Assembly (NCBI GenBank): GCA_029856445.1
Contig: JAHQWY010000228.1
Span: forward strand, 1-6,173
DNA: 6,173 bases
Source: Promethearchaeia archaeon
GTDB lineage: Archaea > Asgardarchaeota > Lokiarchaeia > Sigyniarchaeales > SOKP01
Reading direction: 5' to 3'
Within the stretch, counting starts at the first letter, position 1, and every line of letters starts with the position of its first letter. Below, one piece after another: positions 6,109 to 6,173 of this stretch. The notes beneath the pieces were generated by a model. That model did not search any database. It was not told the DNA's origin and was given only the letters and a program-made list of their open reading frames with translations. The position numbers were made by a program, and so were the translations under genes.

Positions 6109-6173
6109 TTTGTTGATTTTTGTCATAAGTTTTTGAATTTTGATACATTTTTATGTGTTAGAAACTTTAATCT

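Overview
The window is very AT-rich (about 30% G+C by eye) and codes densely on both strands. It carries five protein genes, and at least two point to an archaeon: an archaeal-style stand-alone 6-phospho-3-hexuloisomerase and an aspartate-semialdehyde dehydrogenase of the archaeal/fungal subclass. TATA-like boxes close to the start codons and scarce Shine-Dalgarno sites fit this. Low G+C, lysine/isoleucine/asparagine-rich proteins and a eukaryote-like (type II) pantothenate kinase family member make an Asgard archaeon of the Lokiarchaeia (Promethearchaeota) kind my best guess. That placement is inference; no rRNA or other marker gene is present.

Layout. Positions 1-121 hold a promoter region with a TATA-like box. 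122-751 (+) is 6-phospho-3-hexuloisomerase (hxlB/PHI). It converges on 875-1756 (-), a type II pantothenate kinase-like protein. The 123-bp gap between their stop codons contains a striking perfect 11-bp inverted repeat (805-815 / 860-870) that could be a structured RNA. A 71-bp, almost pure A/T divergent promoter region (1757-1827) separates the kinase from 1828-3300 (+), a DUF362-family protein. An unrecognised 531-residue protein (3290-4885, +) overlaps the end of that gene by 11 bases and starts with GTG. It is followed convergently by asd (4943-6031, -), with a T-rich, hairpin-containing terminator candidate between them. Positions 6032-6173 are the asd upstream region.

Three of the five genes are core metabolism: pentose supply through the reverse ribulose-monophosphate route (PHI), phosphorylation of pantothenate or a related compound (PanK-like), and the aspartate branch to threonine, methionine and possibly lysine (Asd). 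The two-gene unit 1828-4885 is the novel part. The DUF362 protein ends in a region whose cysteine pattern (CSGC ... GDC ... GCPP) matches the proximal [4Fe-4S] signature of [NiFe]-hydrogenase small subunits and the complex I NuoB/PSST subunit, interrupted by a lysine-rich insertion. Its translationally overlapped partner has no family I recognise, but on inspection it looks like three diverged copies of a module of about 155 residues. Together they are the best candidate here for an undescribed, probably redox-related, two-protein system.
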